Below are positions 16,250 to 27,446 of a stretch of 64,000 bases of DNA, piece after piece. The stretch comes from Streptomyces coffeae (lineage in GTDB: Bacteria > Actinomycetota > Actinomycetes > Streptomycetales > Streptomycetaceae). Below the pieces are notes generated by a model, which did no database searches, had not been told where the DNA came from, and saw only the letters and a program-made list of their open reading frames with translations. The translations under genes and the position numbers were made by a program. The stretch is taken from the NCBI RefSeq assembly GCF_016741875.1, contig NZ_JAERRF010000005.1, positions 248,001 to 312,000 of the forward strand, given 5' to 3'. Position 1 is the first letter of the stretch, and the number at the start of each line of letters is the position of its first letter.

Positions 16250-19200
16250 ATGCGTTCCGCATCCCACCCCGCCCGCCAGGGGATGTACGACCCGAGCAAT
16301 GAGCACGACGCCTGTGGCGTCGGCTTCGTGGCGACCCTCACCGGCGAGGCCAGCCATGAGCTCGTGGAGCAGGCTCTCACCGTGCTCCGCAACCTCGAGC
16401 ACCGCGGGGCCACCGGCTCGGAGCCCGACTCGGGCGACGGCGCGGGCATTCTCGTCCAGGTCCCCGACGCTTTCCTGCGGGAGGCCGTCACCGGTTTCGA
16501 GCTTCCCGAGGCCGGCGCGTACGCGGTGGGTATCGCCTTCCTCCCGGAGACGGAGGCCGAGGGCGCCGCGGCCGTGGCACAGATCGAGCGGATCGCCGCC
16601 GAGGAGGGGCTGACCGTCCTCGGCCGGCGTGCGGTGCCGGTCGCCCCCGACCTGCTGGGCAACGGCGCGCGCAGCACCATGCCCGCCTTCTCCCAGTTCT
16701 TCGTCACCGACGGCACCAGCACCGGGGTGGCCCTGGACCGCAAGGCGTTTGTGCTGCGCAAGCGCGCCGAGCGCGAGGCGGGGGTCTACTTCCCCTCGCT
16801 GTCCTCCCGCACCCTCGTCTACAAGGGCATGCTGACCACCGGCCAGCTGGAGCCGTTCTTCCCGGACCTGTCCGACCGCCGCTTCGCCACGGCCATCGCG
16901 CTGGTCCACTCCCGGTTCTCCACCAACACCTTCCCGAGCTGGCCGCTGGCCCACCCCTACCGGTTCGTCGCCCACAACGGTGAGATCAACACCGTCCAGG
17001 GCAACCGCAACTGGATGCGGGCCCGGGAGTCCCAGCTGATGAGCGAGCTGTTCGGGGACAAGGAGCTGGACCGGATGTTCCCGGTCTGCACCCCGGACGC
17101 CTCCGACTCCGCGACCTTCGACGAGGTCCTGGAGCTGCTGCACCTCGGCGGCCGCTCGCTGCCGCACAGCGTGCTGATGATGGTCCCCGAGGCGTGGGAG
17201 AACCACACCTCCATGGACCCGGCCCGACGCGCCTTCTACCAGTACCACTCCACGATGATGGAGCCCTGGGACGGCCCGGCCTGTGTCACCTTCACCGACG
17301 GCACCCAGGTCGGCGCCGTACTGGACCGCAACGGTCTGCGGCCGGGGCGCTACTGGGTCACCGACGACGGCCTGGTCGTGCTCTCCTCCGAGGTCGGCGT
17401 GCTGGACATCGACCCGTCCAAGGTGGTCCGCAAGGGCCGGCTCCAGCCCGGCCGGATGTTCCTGGTCGACACCGGCGAGCACCGGATCATCGAGGACGAC
17501 GAGATCAAGGCCCAGCTCGCCGCCGAGCACCCGTACGCCGAGTGGCTGGAGGCCGGTCTGATCGACCTGGCCGATCTGCCCGAGCGCGAGCACATCGTGC
17601 ACACCCACGCCTCGGTCACCCGCCGCCAGCAGACCTTCGGCTACACCGAGGAGGAGCTGCGCGTCCTGCTCGCGCCGATGGCCAAGGCCGGTGCCGAGCC
17701 GATCGGCTCGATGGGCACCGACTCGCCGATCGCCGCCCTCTCCGAGCGGCCGCGGCTGCTCTTCGACTACTTCACCCAGCTGTTCGCACAGGTCACCAAC
17801 CCGCCGCTGGACGCGATCCGCGAGGAGCTGGTCACCTCGCTGATCTCCTCGCTGGGTCCGCAGGGCAATCTGCTGGAGCCCACCTCGGCCTCCTGCCGCA
17901 GCGTCAGCCTGCCCTTCCCGGTGATCGACAACGATGAGCTGGCCAAGCTCATCCACATCAACGCCGACGGCGACATGCCCGGGCTGAAGGCGGCCACTCT
18001 CTCCGGTCTGTACCGGGTCGGCGGCGGCGGTCAGGCGCTCGCCACTCGGCTGGACGAGATCTGCGCCGAGGCCGACGCCGCCATCGAGGACGGCGCCCGG
18101 CTGATCGTTCTCTCCGACCGCCACTCCGACGCCGAGCACGCGCCGATCCCCTCGCTGCTGCTCACCTCCGCCGTCCACCACCACCTCATCCGCACCAAGC
18201 AGCGCACCCGGGTGGGGCTGCTGGTCGAGGCGGGCGACGTCCGCGAGGTGCACCATGTGGCGCTGCTGATCGGCTACGGCGCCGCGGCGGTCAACCCGTA
18301 CCTGGCGATGGAGACGGTCGAGGACCTGGTCCGGGCGGGCACCTTCCTGCCCGGTATCGAGGCCGAGACCGCCATCCGCAACCTGATCAAGGCGCTCGGC
18401 AAGGGTGTGCTGAAGGTGATGTCCAAGATGGGCATCTCCACCGTCGCCTCCTACCGCGGCGCCCAGGTCTTCGAGGCCGTCGGCCTTGACGAGTCCTTCG
18501 TGGACACCTACTTCCACGGCACCGCCACCAAGATCGGCGGCGCGGGTCTGGACGTGGTGGCCAAGGAGGTCGCCGCCCGCCACGCCAAGGCCTACCCGGC
18601 CTCCGGCATCCCCTCCGCCCACCGGGCGCTGGAGATCGGCGGTGAGTACCAGTGGCGCCGTGAGGGCGAGCCGCATCTGTTCGACCCCGAGACGGTCTTC
18701 CGGCTCCAGCACTCCACCCGCGCCCGCCGCTACGACATCTTCAAGAAGTACACCGAGCGGGTGAACGAGCAGTCCGAGCGGCTGATGACGCTGCGCGGTC
18801 TGTTCTCCTTCAAGGGCGACCGGCCCTCGATCCCGATCGAGGAGGTCGAGCCGGTCAGCGAGATCGTCAAGCGGTTCTCCACCGGCGCCATGTCGTACGG
18901 CTCCATCTCCCAGGAGGCGCACGAGACCCTCGCCATCGCCATGAACCAGCTGGGCGGAAAGTCCAACACCGGTGAGGGCGGCGAGGACTCCGAGCGGCTG
19001 CACGACCCGGCGCGCCGCTCCTCCATCAAGCAGGTCGCCTCCGGCCGCTTCGGTGTGACCAGCGAATACCTGGTCAACTCCGATGACATCCAGATCAAGA
19101 TGGCGCAGGGTGCCAAGCCCGGCGAGGGCGGCCAGCTGCCCGGTCACAAGGTCTACCCGTGGGTGGCCAAGACCCGGCACTCCACCCCGGGCGTCGGTCT

Positions 19201-20800
19201 GATCTCCCCGCCGCCGCACCACGACATCTACTCCATCGAGGACCTGGCCCAGCTGATCCACGACCTGAAGAACGCCAACCCCCAGGCGCGTATTCACGTC
19301 AAGCTGGTCTCCGAGGTGGGCGTGGGCACCGTGGCCGCGGGCGTCTCCAAGGCCCATGCCGATGTGGTGCTGATCTCCGGCCACGACGGCGGCACCGGCG
19401 CCTCCCCGCTGACCTCGCTGAAGCACGCGGGCGGTCCCTGGGAGCTGGGCCTCGCCGAGACCCAGCAGACCCTGCTGCTCAACGGACTGCGCGACCGGAT
19501 CGTGGTGCAGACCGACGGTCAGCTGAAGACCGGCCGTGACGTGGTCATCGCCGCACTGCTGGGCGCCGAGGAGTTCGGCTTCGCCACCGCCCCGCTGGTG
19601 GTCTCCGGCTGTGTGATGATGCGCGTCTGCCACCTGGACACCTGCCCGGTCGGCATCGCCACCCAGAACCCGGTGCTGCGCGAGCGCTACAACGGCAAGG
19701 CCGAGTTCGTGGTCAACTTCTTCGAGTTCATCGCCGAGGAGGTCCGCGAGCTCCTGGCCGAGCTGGGCTTCCGCACCCTCGACGAGGCCATCGGCCACGC
19801 CGACCTGCTGGACACCGCCCGCGCCGTTCAGCACTGGAAGGCGCAGGGCCTGGACCTGGCCCCGCTGCTGTACGTGCCCGAGCTGCCCGAGGGCGCCGTC
19901 CGCCACCAGACGGTCGAGCAGGACCACGGTCTGGCCAAGGCGCTGGACAACGAGCTGATCAAGCTGGCGGCCGACGCGCTGAACGCCGAGAGCGCCGAGG
20001 CGGCCCAGCCGGTCCGCGCCCAGGTTGCGATCCGCAACATCAACCGGACCGTCGGCACCATGCTGGGCCATGAGGTGACCCGGAGGTTCGGCGGCGCCGG
20101 ACTGCCCGACGACACCATCGACATCACTTTCACCGGTTCGGCCGGCCAGTCCTTCGGTGCCTTCGTGCCGCACGGGCTCACCCTGCGGCTGGAGGGCGAC
20201 GCCAACGACTACGTCGGCAAGGGCCTGTCCGGCGGCCGGGTGGTGGTCCGCCCGGACCGCGGCGCCGACCACCTCGCCGAGTACTCCACCATCGCGGGCA
20301 ACACCCTCGCCTACGGCGCGACCAGCGGTGAGATGTTCCTGCGCGGCCGGGTCGGCGAGCGGTTCTGCGTCCGCAACTCCGGTGCCACCGTGGTCTCCGA
20401 GGGCGTGGGCGACCACGGCTGTGAGTACATGACCGGTGGCCGGGCGGTTGTCCTCGGCCCGACCGGGCGCAACTTCGCGGCCGGTATGTCCGGCGGTATC
20501 GCGTACGTCATCGACCTCGACCGGGACAACGTCAACGGTGAGCTGATCGACGCCATCGGCGAGCTGGACGACACCGACAAGCAGTGGCTGCACGACGCGG
20601 TGCGACGCCACCACGAGGAGACCGGCTCCACCGTCGCGGGCACGCTGCTCGAGGACTGGGACGCCGCCCTCGCCCGGTTCAGCAAGATCATCCCCGCTAC
20701 CTACCAGGCCGTGCTCGCCGCCAAGGACGCCGCCGAGCGAGCCGGGCTCTCCGAGTCCGAGACCACCGAGAAGATGATGGAGGCGGCGACCCATGGCTGA
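16250..20800 (+). CDS. gltB: Glutamate synthase (NADPH) large subunit
   Basis: GltB transfers the amide nitrogen of glutamine to 2-oxoglutarate. The 1516-residue protein has a short propeptide and then the nucleophile Cys22 in [13 protein letters not shown] of the class II amidotransferase domain. A central domain, an FMN-binding TIM barrel (with [24 protein letters not shown] sequence and [12 protein letters not shown]) follow. Next is the 3Fe-4S cysteine cluster [15 protein letters not shown], and last the GltB C-terminal beta-helix with repeated G-x-x-G-G-x units. ATG 16250 has GGAG five bases upstream; the earlier in-frame ATG at 16229 lacks a ribosome site. It overlaps gltD by 8 bp. Confidence 0.97.
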   Translation: MRSASHPARQGMYDPSNEHDACGVGFVATLTGEASHELVEQALTVLRNLEHRGATGSEPDSGDGAGILVQVPDAFLREAVTGFELPEAGAYAVGIAFLPETEAEGAAAVAQIERIAAEEGLTVLGRRAVPVAPDLLGNGARSTMPAFSQFFVTDGTSTGVALDRKAFVLRKRAEREAGVYFPSLSSRTLVYKGMLTTGQLEPFFPDLSDRRFATAIALVHSRFSTNTFPSWPLAHPYRFVAHNGEINTVQGNRNWMRARESQLMSELFGDKELDRMFPVCTPDASDSATFDEVLELLHLGGRSLPHSVLMMVPEAWENHTSMDPARRAFYQYHSTMMEPWDGPACVTFTDGTQVGAVLDRNGLRPGRYWVTDDGLVVLSSEVGVLDIDPSKVVRKGRLQPGRMFLVDTGEHRIIEDDEIKAQLAAEHPYAEWLEAGLIDLADLPEREHIVHTHASVTRRQQTFGYTEEELRVLLAPMAKAGAEPIGSMGTDSPIAALSERPRLLFDYFTQLFAQVTNPPLDAIREELVTSLISSLGPQGNLLEPTSASCRSVSLPFPVIDNDELAKLIHINADGDMPGLKAATLSGLYRVGGGGQALATRLDEICAEADAAIEDGARLIVLSDRHSDAEHAPIPSLLLTSAVHHHLIRTKQRTRVGLLVEAGDVREVHHVALLIGYGAAAVNPYLAMETVEDLVRAGTFLPGIEAETAIRNLIKALGKGVLKVMSKMGISTVASYRGAQVFEAVGLDESFVDTYFHGTATKIGGAGLDVVAKEVAARHAKAYPASGIPSAHRALEIGGEYQWRREGEPHLFDPETVFRLQHSTRARRYDIFKKYTERVNEQSERLMTLRGLFSFKGDRPSIPIEEVEPVSEIVKRFSTGAMSYGSISQEAHETLAIAMNQLGGKSNTGEGGEDSERLHDPARRSSIKQVASGRFGVTSEYLVNSDDIQIKMAQGAKPGEGGQLPGHKVYPWVAKTRHSTPGVGLISPPPHHDIYSIEDLAQLIHDLKNANPQARIHVKLVSEVGVGTVAAGVSKAHADVVLISGHDGGTGASPLTSLKHAGGPWELGLAETQQTLLLNGLRDRIVVQTDGQLKTGRDVVIAALLGAEEFGFATAPLVVSGCVMMRVCHLDTCPVGIATQNPVLRERYNGKAEFVVNFFEFIAEEVRELLAELGFRTLDEAIGHADLLDTARAVQHWKAQGLDLAPLLYVPELPEGAVRHQTVEQDHGLAKALDNELIKLAADALNAESAEAAQPVRAQVAIRNINRTVGTMLGHEVTRRFGGAGLPDDTIDITFTGSAGQSFGAFVPHGLTLRLEGDANDYVGKGLSGGRVVVRPDRGADHLAEYSTIAGNTLAYGATSGEMFLRGRVGERFCVRNSGATVVSEGVGDHGCEYMTGGRAVVLGPTGRNFAAGMSGGIAYVIDLDRDNVNGELIDAIGELDDTDKQWLHDAVRRHHEETGSTVAGTLLEDWDAALARFSKIIPATYQAVLAAKDAAERAGLSESETTEKMMEAATHG

Positions 20801-22253
20801 CCCCAAGGGCTTCCTGACCACTGGCCGCGAGGTCGCCGAGACCCGTCCGGTGGAAGAGCGCGTCAAGGACTGGAACGAGGTCTACGTCCCCGGCTCCCTG
20901 CTGCCGATCATCAGCAAGCAGGCCGGGCGCTGCATGGACTGCGGTATCCCGTTCTGCCACAACGGCTGTCCGCTGGGGAACCTCATCCCCGAGTGGAACG
21001 AGTACGCCTACCGCGAGGACTGGCGGGAGGCCAGCGAGCGGCTGCACGCCACCAACAACTTCCCGGAGTTCACCGGTCGGCTGTGCCCGGCCCCGTGCGA
21101 GTCGGCGTGTGTCCTCGGTATCAACCAGCCGCCGGTGACCATCAAGAACGTCGAGGTCACCATCATCGACAAGGCGTGGGAGACCGGCGATGTCACCCCG
21201 CAGCCGCCGGAGCGGCTGAGCGGCAAGACCGTCGCCGTCATCGGCTCGGGCCCGGCGGGCCTGGCCGCCGCCCAGCAGCTGACCCGGGCGGGCCACACGG
21301 TCGCGGTGTACGAGCGGGCCGACCGCATCGGCGGGCTGCTGCGCTACGGCATCCCCGAGTTCAAGATGGAGAAGCGCCATATCAACCGCCGTATCGAGCA
21401 GATGCGCGCGGAGGGCACCAAGTTCCGCACCGAGGTGGAGATCGGCCGCGACATCGACGCGGCCAAGCTGCGCCGCCGCTATGACGCGGTGGTCATCGCG
21501 GCCGGTGCCACCACGGCGCGCGATCTGCCGGTGCCCGGCCGGGAGCTGACCGGCATCCACCAGGCGATGGAGTATCTGCCGCTGTCCAACAAGGTGCAGG
21601 AGGGCGACTTCGTCACCCCGCCGATCAGCGCCGAGGGCAAGCATGTGGTGGTCATCGGCGGCGGTGACACCGGCGCGGACTGCGTGGGTACCGCCCACCG
21701 CCAGGGCGCCGCCTCCGTCACCCAGCTGGAGATCATGCCCAGGCCCGGTGAGGAGCGCAGCGCCAACCAGCCGTGGCCCACCTTCCCGATGCTGTACAAG
21801 GTCACCTCGGCCCATGAGGAGGGCGGTGAGCGGGTCTACTCCGTCTCCACCACCCACTTCGAGGGTGACGAGGAGGGCAACGTCCAGTGGCTGCACCTGA
21901 TCGAGGTGGAGTTCAAGGACGGCAAGCTGGAGCAGAAGCCCGGCACCGAGCGGAAGATCCCCGCCCAGCTGGTCACCCTGGCCATGGGCTTCACCGGCAC
22001 CGACCGGGAGAACGGGCTGGTGGAGCAGTTCGGCCTGGCGCTGGACGAGCGCGGCAACGTGGCGCGCGATGCCGACTTCGCCACCAATGTGGACGGGGTC
22101 TTCGTGGCGGGCGACGCCGGCCGCGGCCAGTCGCTGATCGTCTGGGCCATCGCCGAGGGCCGCTCCGCCGCCCGCGGAGTGGACCGCTACCTGGCCGGGA
22201 CCAGCGCCCTGCCCGCCCCGATCCGTCCCACCGACCGGTCCCTCATGGTCTGA
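20793..22253 (+). CDS. gltD: Glutamate synthase (NADPH) small subunit
   Basis: GltD feeds NADPH electrons to GltB through FAD and 4Fe-4S clusters. The 486-residue protein has the N-terminal cysteine clusters [17 protein letters not shown] and [12 protein letters not shown], the FAD fingerprint [15 protein letters not shown], and [13 protein letters not shown]. It also has the NADPH fingerprint [14 protein letters not shown] and the C-terminal [18 protein letters not shown]. Its ATG lies inside the last codons of gltB, so the subunits are translationally coupled. Confidence 0.97.
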   Translation: MADPKGFLTTGREVAETRPVEERVKDWNEVYVPGSLLPIISKQAGRCMDCGIPFCHNGCPLGNLIPEWNEYAYREDWREASERLHATNNFPEFTGRLCPAPCESACVLGINQPPVTIKNVEVTIIDKAWETGDVTPQPPERLSGKTVAVIGSGPAGLAAAQQLTRAGHTVAVYERADRIGGLLRYGIPEFKMEKRHINRRIEQMRAEGTKFRTEVEIGRDIDAAKLRRRYDAVVIAAGATTARDLPVPGRELTGIHQAMEYLPLSNKVQEGDFVTPPISAEGKHVVVIGGGDTGADCVGTAHRQGAASVTQLEIMPRPGEERSANQPWPTFPMLYKVTSAHEEGGERVYSVSTTHFEGDEEGNVQWLHLIEVEFKDGKLEQKPGTERKIPAQLVTLAMGFTGTDRENGLVEQFGLALDERGNVARDADFATNVDGVFVAGDAGRGQSLIVWAIAEGRSAARGVDRYLAGTSALPAPIRPTDRSLMV

Positions 22254-22431
22254 GGTCCCACCCCCTAGAGCACTCCAGGTTTCCGCCCGTACAACGGCGT
22301 ACGGAACCGGCCGCGCGGCGCCCTCCCCTACCCGACCGGGGCGGGCGCCGCGTGGCGTTCGCATGCCGTTCTCCCGTGGCCCCCTGACCTCCTCGCTTGA
22401 CATCCCCCAGCGCGGAGTTCCACCATCATTC

Positions 22432-22447
22432 CACTAACTGATTAGTG
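22432..22447. promoter_or_regulatory. Putative GntR operator CACTAA-CTGA-TTAGTG
   Basis: A perfect 6-bp inverted repeat (22432-22437 and 22442-22447) with a 4-bp spacer lies 14 bp before the GntR gene start. A TTGACA hexamer stands at 22397-22402, without a convincing -10. The position and symmetry fit an autoregulatory operator for the YtrA-like GntR protein encoded next. Confidence 0.55.
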
Positions 22448-22461
22448 AAAGGGTGGTGCGG

Positions 22462-22896
22462 GTGGTCGAGTACCGCATCGACCGGCGCAGTGGTATCGCC
22501 ACCTACCTCCAGATCGTTCAGCAGACCAAACAGGCGCTGCGCCTCGGTCTGTTGCAGCCGGGCGACCGGCTGCCCACGGCCAAGGAGGTGGTCGCGGCCA
22601 CCGCGATCAACCCCAACACCGTCCTCAAGGCCTATCGCGAGCTGGAGCGCGAGGGGCTGGTCGAGCCACGGCCCGGCCTCGGCACCTTCGTCCGCCGCTC
22701 CCTGGCCCGGCCCGGCGCCGCCGCCGACTCACCGCTCCGTGCCGAACTGGCCGAGTGGGCGGACCGGGCCCGCGCCGCCGGACTCGACCGCGAGGACGTG
22801 GCGGCCCTGGTCACCTCGGTGCTCGACGAGCGCTTCGGCGCCGGGGCGCCACCGACCACCAGCGAGAGCACCGTCCGGAACGGGGAGAACGGGTGA
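22462..22896 (+). CDS. GntR family transcriptional regulator (YtrA-like)
   Basis: A 144-residue regulator with an N-terminal winged helix: VEYRIDRRSGIATYLQIVQQTKQAL, then LGLLQPGDRLPTAKEVVAAT, INPNTVLKAYRELEREGLVE and the wing RPGLGTFV. The short C-terminal part is the helical tail of the YtrA subfamily, which lacks a large effector domain and usually controls ABC transporters encoded downstream. The GTG at 22462 is chosen for AAGGGTGG spacing; another GTG lies at 22453. GTGA overlap with the ABC ATPase gene and the upstream inverted repeat support autoregulation of this operon. Confidence 0.85.
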   Translation: MVEYRIDRRSGIATYLQIVQQTKQALRLGLLQPGDRLPTAKEVVAATAINPNTVLKAYRELEREGLVEPRPGLGTFVRRSLARPGAAADSPLRAELAEWADRARAAGLDREDVAALVTSVLDERFGAGAPPTTSESTVRNGENG

Positions 22897-23807
22897 GCGA
22901 CGACAACGACGGGTCCGGCGCGCTGGAAGCGGCCGGACTGGGCAAGAAGTACCGGCGCGGCTGGGCCCTGCGGGACGTCACCTTCCGGCTGCCCGCCGGG
23001 CGCATCTGCGCCATGGTGGGCCCCAACGGCTCCGGGAAGAGCACCCTGTTGGCGCTCGCCGCCGATCTGCTCACCCCCACCACCGGCACCCTGCGGATCT
23101 TCGGCGAGGCCCCGTCCGCCCCCACCACCCGCGAGCGCATCGCCTATGTCGCCCAGGAGAAGCCGCTGTACCCGCGCTTCTCCGTCGCCGACACCCTCCG
23201 GATGGGCGCCTCGCTCAACCCGCACTGGGACCAGACCGCCGCCGAACGGGTGGTGGACGAGGCCGAGGTGCCGCTGTCCACCCGTATCGGCTCCCTCTCC
23301 GGCGGCCGGCGCACCTGTGTGGCCCTCGCCGTCGCCCTCGGCAAACGCGCCCGGCTGCTGCTGCTCGACGAGCCCATGTCCGACCAGGACCCGGTGCGCC
23401 GTCGCCGGATGATGGGCGTGCTCATGGCCGAGGCCGCCGAACGCGGCACCACCGTGGTCATCTCCACCCATGTCCTGGCCGAACTCGACGGCGTCTGCGA
23501 CTATCTGCTGCTCATCGGCGACGGCCGGATCCGGCTCGCGGGCGACAGCGAGGCCATCCAGTCCGCCCACCGGCTGATCACCGGTGCCCGCGACGGCAGC
23601 GGTATCGACGCCCACACGGTGGTCGAGAGACGGACCACCGGCCGCCAGCTCACCGCCCTGGTCCGGCCCACCTCCCCGGTCGGCGACGACTGGATCGTCC
23701 GCGAACCGTCCCTGGAGGAAGTGCTGTTGGGCTATCTGCGCTCGCCCGAGGCCCCGCCGCTGGTCACCGCGAGCGCCCGCCCCGTCGCCGAGGACGGAGC
23801 ACCGTGA
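22893..23807 (+). CDS. ABC transporter ATP-binding protein
   Basis: A 304-residue ATPase, one NBD plus a short C-terminal extension of the drug/lantibiotic exporter type. Walker A is GPNGSGKST (43-51); Q-loop YVAQEKPLYPRF; Walker B LLLLDEP (D159, E160); H-loop STHVL. Two signature deviations are visible: LSGGR (135-139) instead of LSGGQ, and the D-loop SDQD (163-166) where S-x-L-D is usual. Both are tolerated in some members. It is coupled by 4-bp overlaps to the GntR gene and the first permease and presumably energises both permeases. Confidence 0.9.
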   Translation: MSDDNDGSGALEAAGLGKKYRRGWALRDVTFRLPAGRICAMVGPNGSGKSTLLALAADLLTPTTGTLRIFGEAPSAPTTRERIAYVAQEKPLYPRFSVADTLRMGASLNPHWDQTAAERVVDEAEVPLSTRIGSLSGGRRTCVALAVALGKRARLLLLDEPMSDQDPVRRRRMMGVLMAEAAERGTTVVISTHVLAELDGVCDYLLLIGDGRIRLAGDSEAIQSAHRLITGARDGSGIDAHTVVERRTTGRQLTALVRPTSPVGDDWIVREPSLEEVLLGYLRSPEAPPLVTASARPVAEDGAP

Positions 23808-24898
23808 CCGCGCTGAGCCGGGACGTGCCCCGCGACCGGGCCCGGCGGACCACCCGTACCGGAGGAGCGAACGGAGTGACCTGGCTGGTCCGGCGGCAGT
23901 ACCGGACCATGTTCTGCACGGGCGCCGCCCTGGTCGTGGCGATCGCCGGGTACATCGTGTGGCAGCGCTTCGCGATGACCGGATACCTGCGCGACCACGG
24001 CATCGCGGGCTGCGCGGACTGGAAAGCCACCTGCCACGGCGAACCGATTCCCGACGGCCGGGGCGAGAGCCCGGTGGGCGACGCCTTCTTCCACATCTCC
24101 GACGTCTACCGGCCGCGCATCCTCGCCACCGGACGGGTGCTGCTCGCGCTGCCCGCGCTGTTCGGCGTCTTCGTCGGTGCCCCGCTGGTCGCACGGGAGT
24201 TGGAGAACGGCACCCACAAGCTGGTGTGGACGCAGTCGGTCAGCCGGACCCGCTGGCTCACCGCCCAACTCGCCCTCCCGCTCGCCGCCGTTCTGACCGG
24301 CTCCGCGCTGCTGTCCGCCCTCTACACCTGGTGGTGGCGGACCGCTCGCGCCACCACCCTCACCGACATCGCCTGGGGCACCACGGTGCCCTTCGACGCC
24401 TCCGGGCCCGCGGCGGTCGCCCTCACCGCGCTGTCCTTCCTGCTCGGCACGGCCATCGGGCTGGTGGTCGCGCGGACCCTGCCCGCCATGGTCGTCACCT
24501 TCGGCGCGATCGCGGGCGTGGTCTACGGACTGGCCGCGCTGCGCCCTCATCTGATGCCCACGCGGACCATGGTCTCCGACGCCGACGGCCACTTCGGGCG
24601 CACTCCCCAGCACGTCTTCTACACCTCCTGGCGCGGTATGGCCGACGGCTACCTCACCCGGACCGGGGAGAAGGTGCCCGGGGACCTCTGTTCCGGCGCC
24701 GACAGCTCGTCCGCCATGCACCGCTGCTTCGCCCGGCTGGGCGCGACGGGCCGCGGCTACGTGGAGTACCACCCCGCGAGCCATTTCTGGCCCCTCCAGT
24801 GGATCCAGGCCGGGATCTGCCTGGCCGCGGCCGCCGCGCTCACCGTCTTCTGCCTGTGGTGGATCCGGCGGCGGCCCTCCGGAAGGGCGACGGCATGA
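23804..24898 (+). CDS. ABC-type membrane permease subunit, copy 1
   Basis: A 364-residue protein with about six hydrophobic segments, starting VTWLVRRQYRTMFCTGAALVVAIAGYIVW in pieces. Landmarks shared with the next gene are the first helix after WLVRRQ, a large loop with a C-x(n)-C pair, VLLALPALFGVFVGAPLVARELENGTHKLVW-type sequence, and a C-terminal PLQWIQAGICL helix ending CLWWIRRRP. It resembles ABC-2-type permeases paired with YtrA-type regulators. The exported substrate is unknown. GTG start overlaps the ATPase stop (GTGA); its stop overlaps the next ATG. Confidence 0.75.
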   Translation: MTALSRDVPRDRARRTTRTGGANGVTWLVRRQYRTMFCTGAALVVAIAGYIVWQRFAMTGYLRDHGIAGCADWKATCHGEPIPDGRGESPVGDAFFHISDVYRPRILATGRVLLALPALFGVFVGAPLVARELENGTHKLVWTQSVSRTRWLTAQLALPLAAVLTGSALLSALYTWWWRTARATTLTDIAWGTTVPFDASGPAAVALTALSFLLGTAIGLVVARTLPAMVVTFGAIAGVVYGLAALRPHLMPTRTMVSDADGHFGRTPQHVFYTSWRGMADGYLTRTGEKVPGDLCSGADSSSAMHRCFARLGATGRGYVEYHPASHFWPLQWIQAGICLAAAAALTVFCLWWIRRRPSGRATA

Positions 24899-25878
24899 GT
24901 ACCCCCACCGCTGGTATACGCGGCCGCCTCCTCGGCCCCTGGCCGGGCGGCACGGTGTGGCTGGTCCGGCGTCAACACCGGAGCGCTTTCCGAGCGGGCG
25001 CGGCGCTGGTGGCCGCGGCCATCGCGTACATCGTCTGGCGGCGCTGGGAGTTGACGTCGTTCATCGACGCGCACGCCTTCCCCGCCTGCCCCAAGGGTGT
25101 CGCCGGGTGCATGGGCGGAACGCCCGCGACACCCCGGGGCGTGGAGGGGACGGCGCAGGGCTACGGCGGCCTCGGTGACGCGGTCGTCCGCGCCGGGCAG
25201 GCGCTTCTCGCGCTTCCCGCGCTGATCGGCGTCTTCGCCGGCGCCCCGTTGTTCGCGCGGGAGCTGGAGAGCGGTACGCACAAGCTGGTGTGGGCCCAGT
25301 CGGTCGGCCGGGTCCGCTGGCTGCTCGTCAAACTGCTGCTGCCCGCCGCCTCCGTGACGGCAGGGACCGCGGGCGTGGCCGCCGCGTACCACTGGTGGTG
25401 GGCACCGGCCCAGACCTTCAGCCGGAAGCTGGGCGACTACCAGACCAATCCCTACGTCGTCTCCTGGTGGCAGGCCGCGCCGTTCAACGCCACCGGCCCG
25501 CTGGCCGTGGGCCTGGCCGTGCTGGGCCTGGTCATCGGCGCCACCGCCGGACTGCTGCTGCGGCGGACCGTGCCCGCCATGGCGGTCGCCCTCGGCGTCG
25601 TCGTCGCCGCGCAGTGGGGCGCGACCGCGCTGCGCGGACACCTGGCGTCCTCGGTCGTGGTGACGAAGCGGGAGGACGGAGTATGGCCCGTCCCGCGTGA
25701 CACATGGTGGGGGAGCGAGAGCCGGACCGACGGGCGGCCCGGCACGCGGGACTGGGCAGAGATCCATCCGCCCAGCGACTTCTGGCGCATCCAGTGGATC
25801 GAGGCCGGGATCTGCCTGGTCCTGGCGGCGGCGCTCGCCGTCTTCTGCGTCTGGTGGATCCGGAGGCGGCCCGTATGA
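24895..25878 (+). CDS. ABC-type membrane permease subunit, copy 2 (paralogue of copy 1)
   Basis: A 327-residue paralogue of the upstream gene: same WLVRRQHRSAF opening, LLALPALIGVFAGAPLFARELESGTHKLVW block (in pieces) and closing IQWIEAGICL plus CVWWIRRRP. The similarity over the whole length implies a tandem duplication, after which the two may form a heterodimer in one exporter. The central extracytoplasmic loops differ most. It overlaps its neighbours by 4 bp (ATGA) on both sides. Confidence 0.75.
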   Translation: MSTPTAGIRGRLLGPWPGGTVWLVRRQHRSAFRAGAALVAAAIAYIVWRRWELTSFIDAHAFPACPKGVAGCMGGTPATPRGVEGTAQGYGGLGDAVVRAGQALLALPALIGVFAGAPLFARELESGTHKLVWAQSVGRVRWLLVKLLLPAASVTAGTAGVAAAYHWWWAPAQTFSRKLGDYQTNPYVVSWWQAAPFNATGPLAVGLAVLGLVIGATAGLLLRRTVPAMAVALGVVVAAQWGATALRGHLASSVVVTKREDGVWPVPRDTWWGSESRTDGRPGTRDWAEIHPPSDFWRIQWIEAGICLVLAAALAVFCVWWIRRRPV

Positions 25879-27430
25879 CCGGCGGACGCACCTCGTACCC
25901 CTCGCCCCGGCCCCGCTCCGAACGGAGTCACCGCCCGCCGGCCCCGCCCACCCTGGCCTCGACCCCCGCCGCCGCTCCGAGCGTGCGGACCGTGCCCGCC
26001 CTCCGGCGGCCCGGACGGCTCGGCGGGGCCGCCGTCATTCTCGCCCCCGGCGTGCTGATGCTGGCCCTCGGGCTGTGGGGGATCCGCCGCGAGAACAGCA
26101 TGTGGCGCGATGAGTCGACGACCTCTCAGGTCGCCCACCGCGACCTCGGCGAGATCTGGCACCTGCTCGGCACCATCGACGCCGTCCACGGCGCGTACTA
26201 CCTGCTGATGCACGGTGTCTTCGCGCTCTGGGACGGCGGGCTGCTCGCGATGCGGCTGCCCTCCCTGCTCGCGATGGCCTTCACCGCGGTCATGGTGGGT
26301 CTGACCGGGCGTCGACTGGCCGGGCCGCACGCCGGGCTGCTCGCGGGACTCATCCTCCCGCTGCTGCCCGCCGTGCAGACATACGCACAGGAGGGCCGCT
26401 CCTACGCGCTGGTCTGCGCGGCCGTGGCCGGGGCCACCCACCTGCTGGTCCGCGCCGCCGCCCGGCCCTCGGGGTGGATCTGGGCCGGATACGCCACCGC
26501 ACTGGCGGTGGGCTGTCTGCTGCACGAGTTCGCGGTGCTGGTACTCCTGGCGCACGGGGCCACCCTGCTGTGGGCCGGTGCGGACGGCGCGGTCCGCTGG
26601 GCGTGGTGCCGGGCGGCCGCCGCCGTGGTGCTGGTGCTGATGCCGCTGGTGATCGTCAGTCAGCAGCAGGCGGCCCAGGTGGCCTGGCTCAAGACCCCGG
26701 GCACCGCCCAGTTAGGCGGTGTCCTGGCGCTCGTACTGGCGGGCGCGACCTGCGCCGCCGTACCGGAGCGGCCGCTCGCGCGGCTCGGCCTCCGGCAGCT
26801 CGCACTGCCCCTGCTGGCCGTCCCGCCCGCCGTGCTGCTGCTGGTGTCCTTCGTCCACCCGCTCTACCACGACCGCTACATCCTGTACTGCCACATCGGG
26901 TTTGCGCTGCTCATCGGCATGGCCGCCGACCGGCTGCTGCGCACCGTCCCCCGGCCGAAGGCGATGGCCGCGGTGGTCGCCCTGGCGACCGTGGCGGCGC
27001 TGCTTCCGTCCTGGCTGGCGCTGCGGACCCGCGGGTCCACCAGGACGACACCAACGCGGTGTCGGCGGCGGTGGGTTCCCTGTCCCGGCCCGGCGACGGT
27101 GTGCTCTTCCTGCCCGCGCAGCGGCGCGAGTCCCGGCTGACCCACCCCGGGGACTTCGCCGGGCGGCCGGACCTGGCACTGGGGCAAGGCCCGGTCTCCT
27201 CCGGCACCCTCTACGGCATCGAACGCGCCCCCGGGGAGATCCGGGCCCGGATGCTGACCGTCGACCGCATCGTCACCCTCACCGACCCGCCCGGCCGTCC
27301 GAGGGACAACCCGCCCACCCCGCAGGACCACATGAAGGAGACGGTGCTGGCCGGGCGCTTCGAGCGCTGCGCCCGCCGGACGGCCGGGGGACTGGTGATC
27401 AGCGTCTACGCACGCCGGGGGAGGTGCTGA
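25875..27430 (+). pseudogene. Frameshifted GT39-type membrane glycosyltransferase
   Basis: The frame from ATG 25875 encodes a polytopic protein. Its first extracytoplasmic loop, ENSMWRDESTTSQVAHRDL, holds the acidic motif of GT39/ArnT-type transferases, and many helices follow. Near 27030-27050 (after LPSWLALRT) the coding signal jumps one frame: the original frame runs into Arg/Pro-rich nonsense and stops at 27140. The other frame continues DDTNAVSAAVGSLSRPGDGV to the natural-looking end YARRGRC at 27430. One base appears lost. This is a recent pseudogene or a sequencing error in a G/C run. It overlaps the second permease by ATGA, so it belonged to the GntR-ABC operon. Confidence 0.8.
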
Positions 27431-27446
27431 CGGCGCGCGCGGCCCC

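Noticed and set aside
16166..20866. A 1566-codon open frame antisense to gltB
   Set aside because: It is a shadow of the high-GC codon bias of gltB: no ribosome site, no family motif, and gltB is intact in the other strand.
22281..22315. Hairpin after gltD
   Set aside because: The arms pair only partly, so no terminator is called there.
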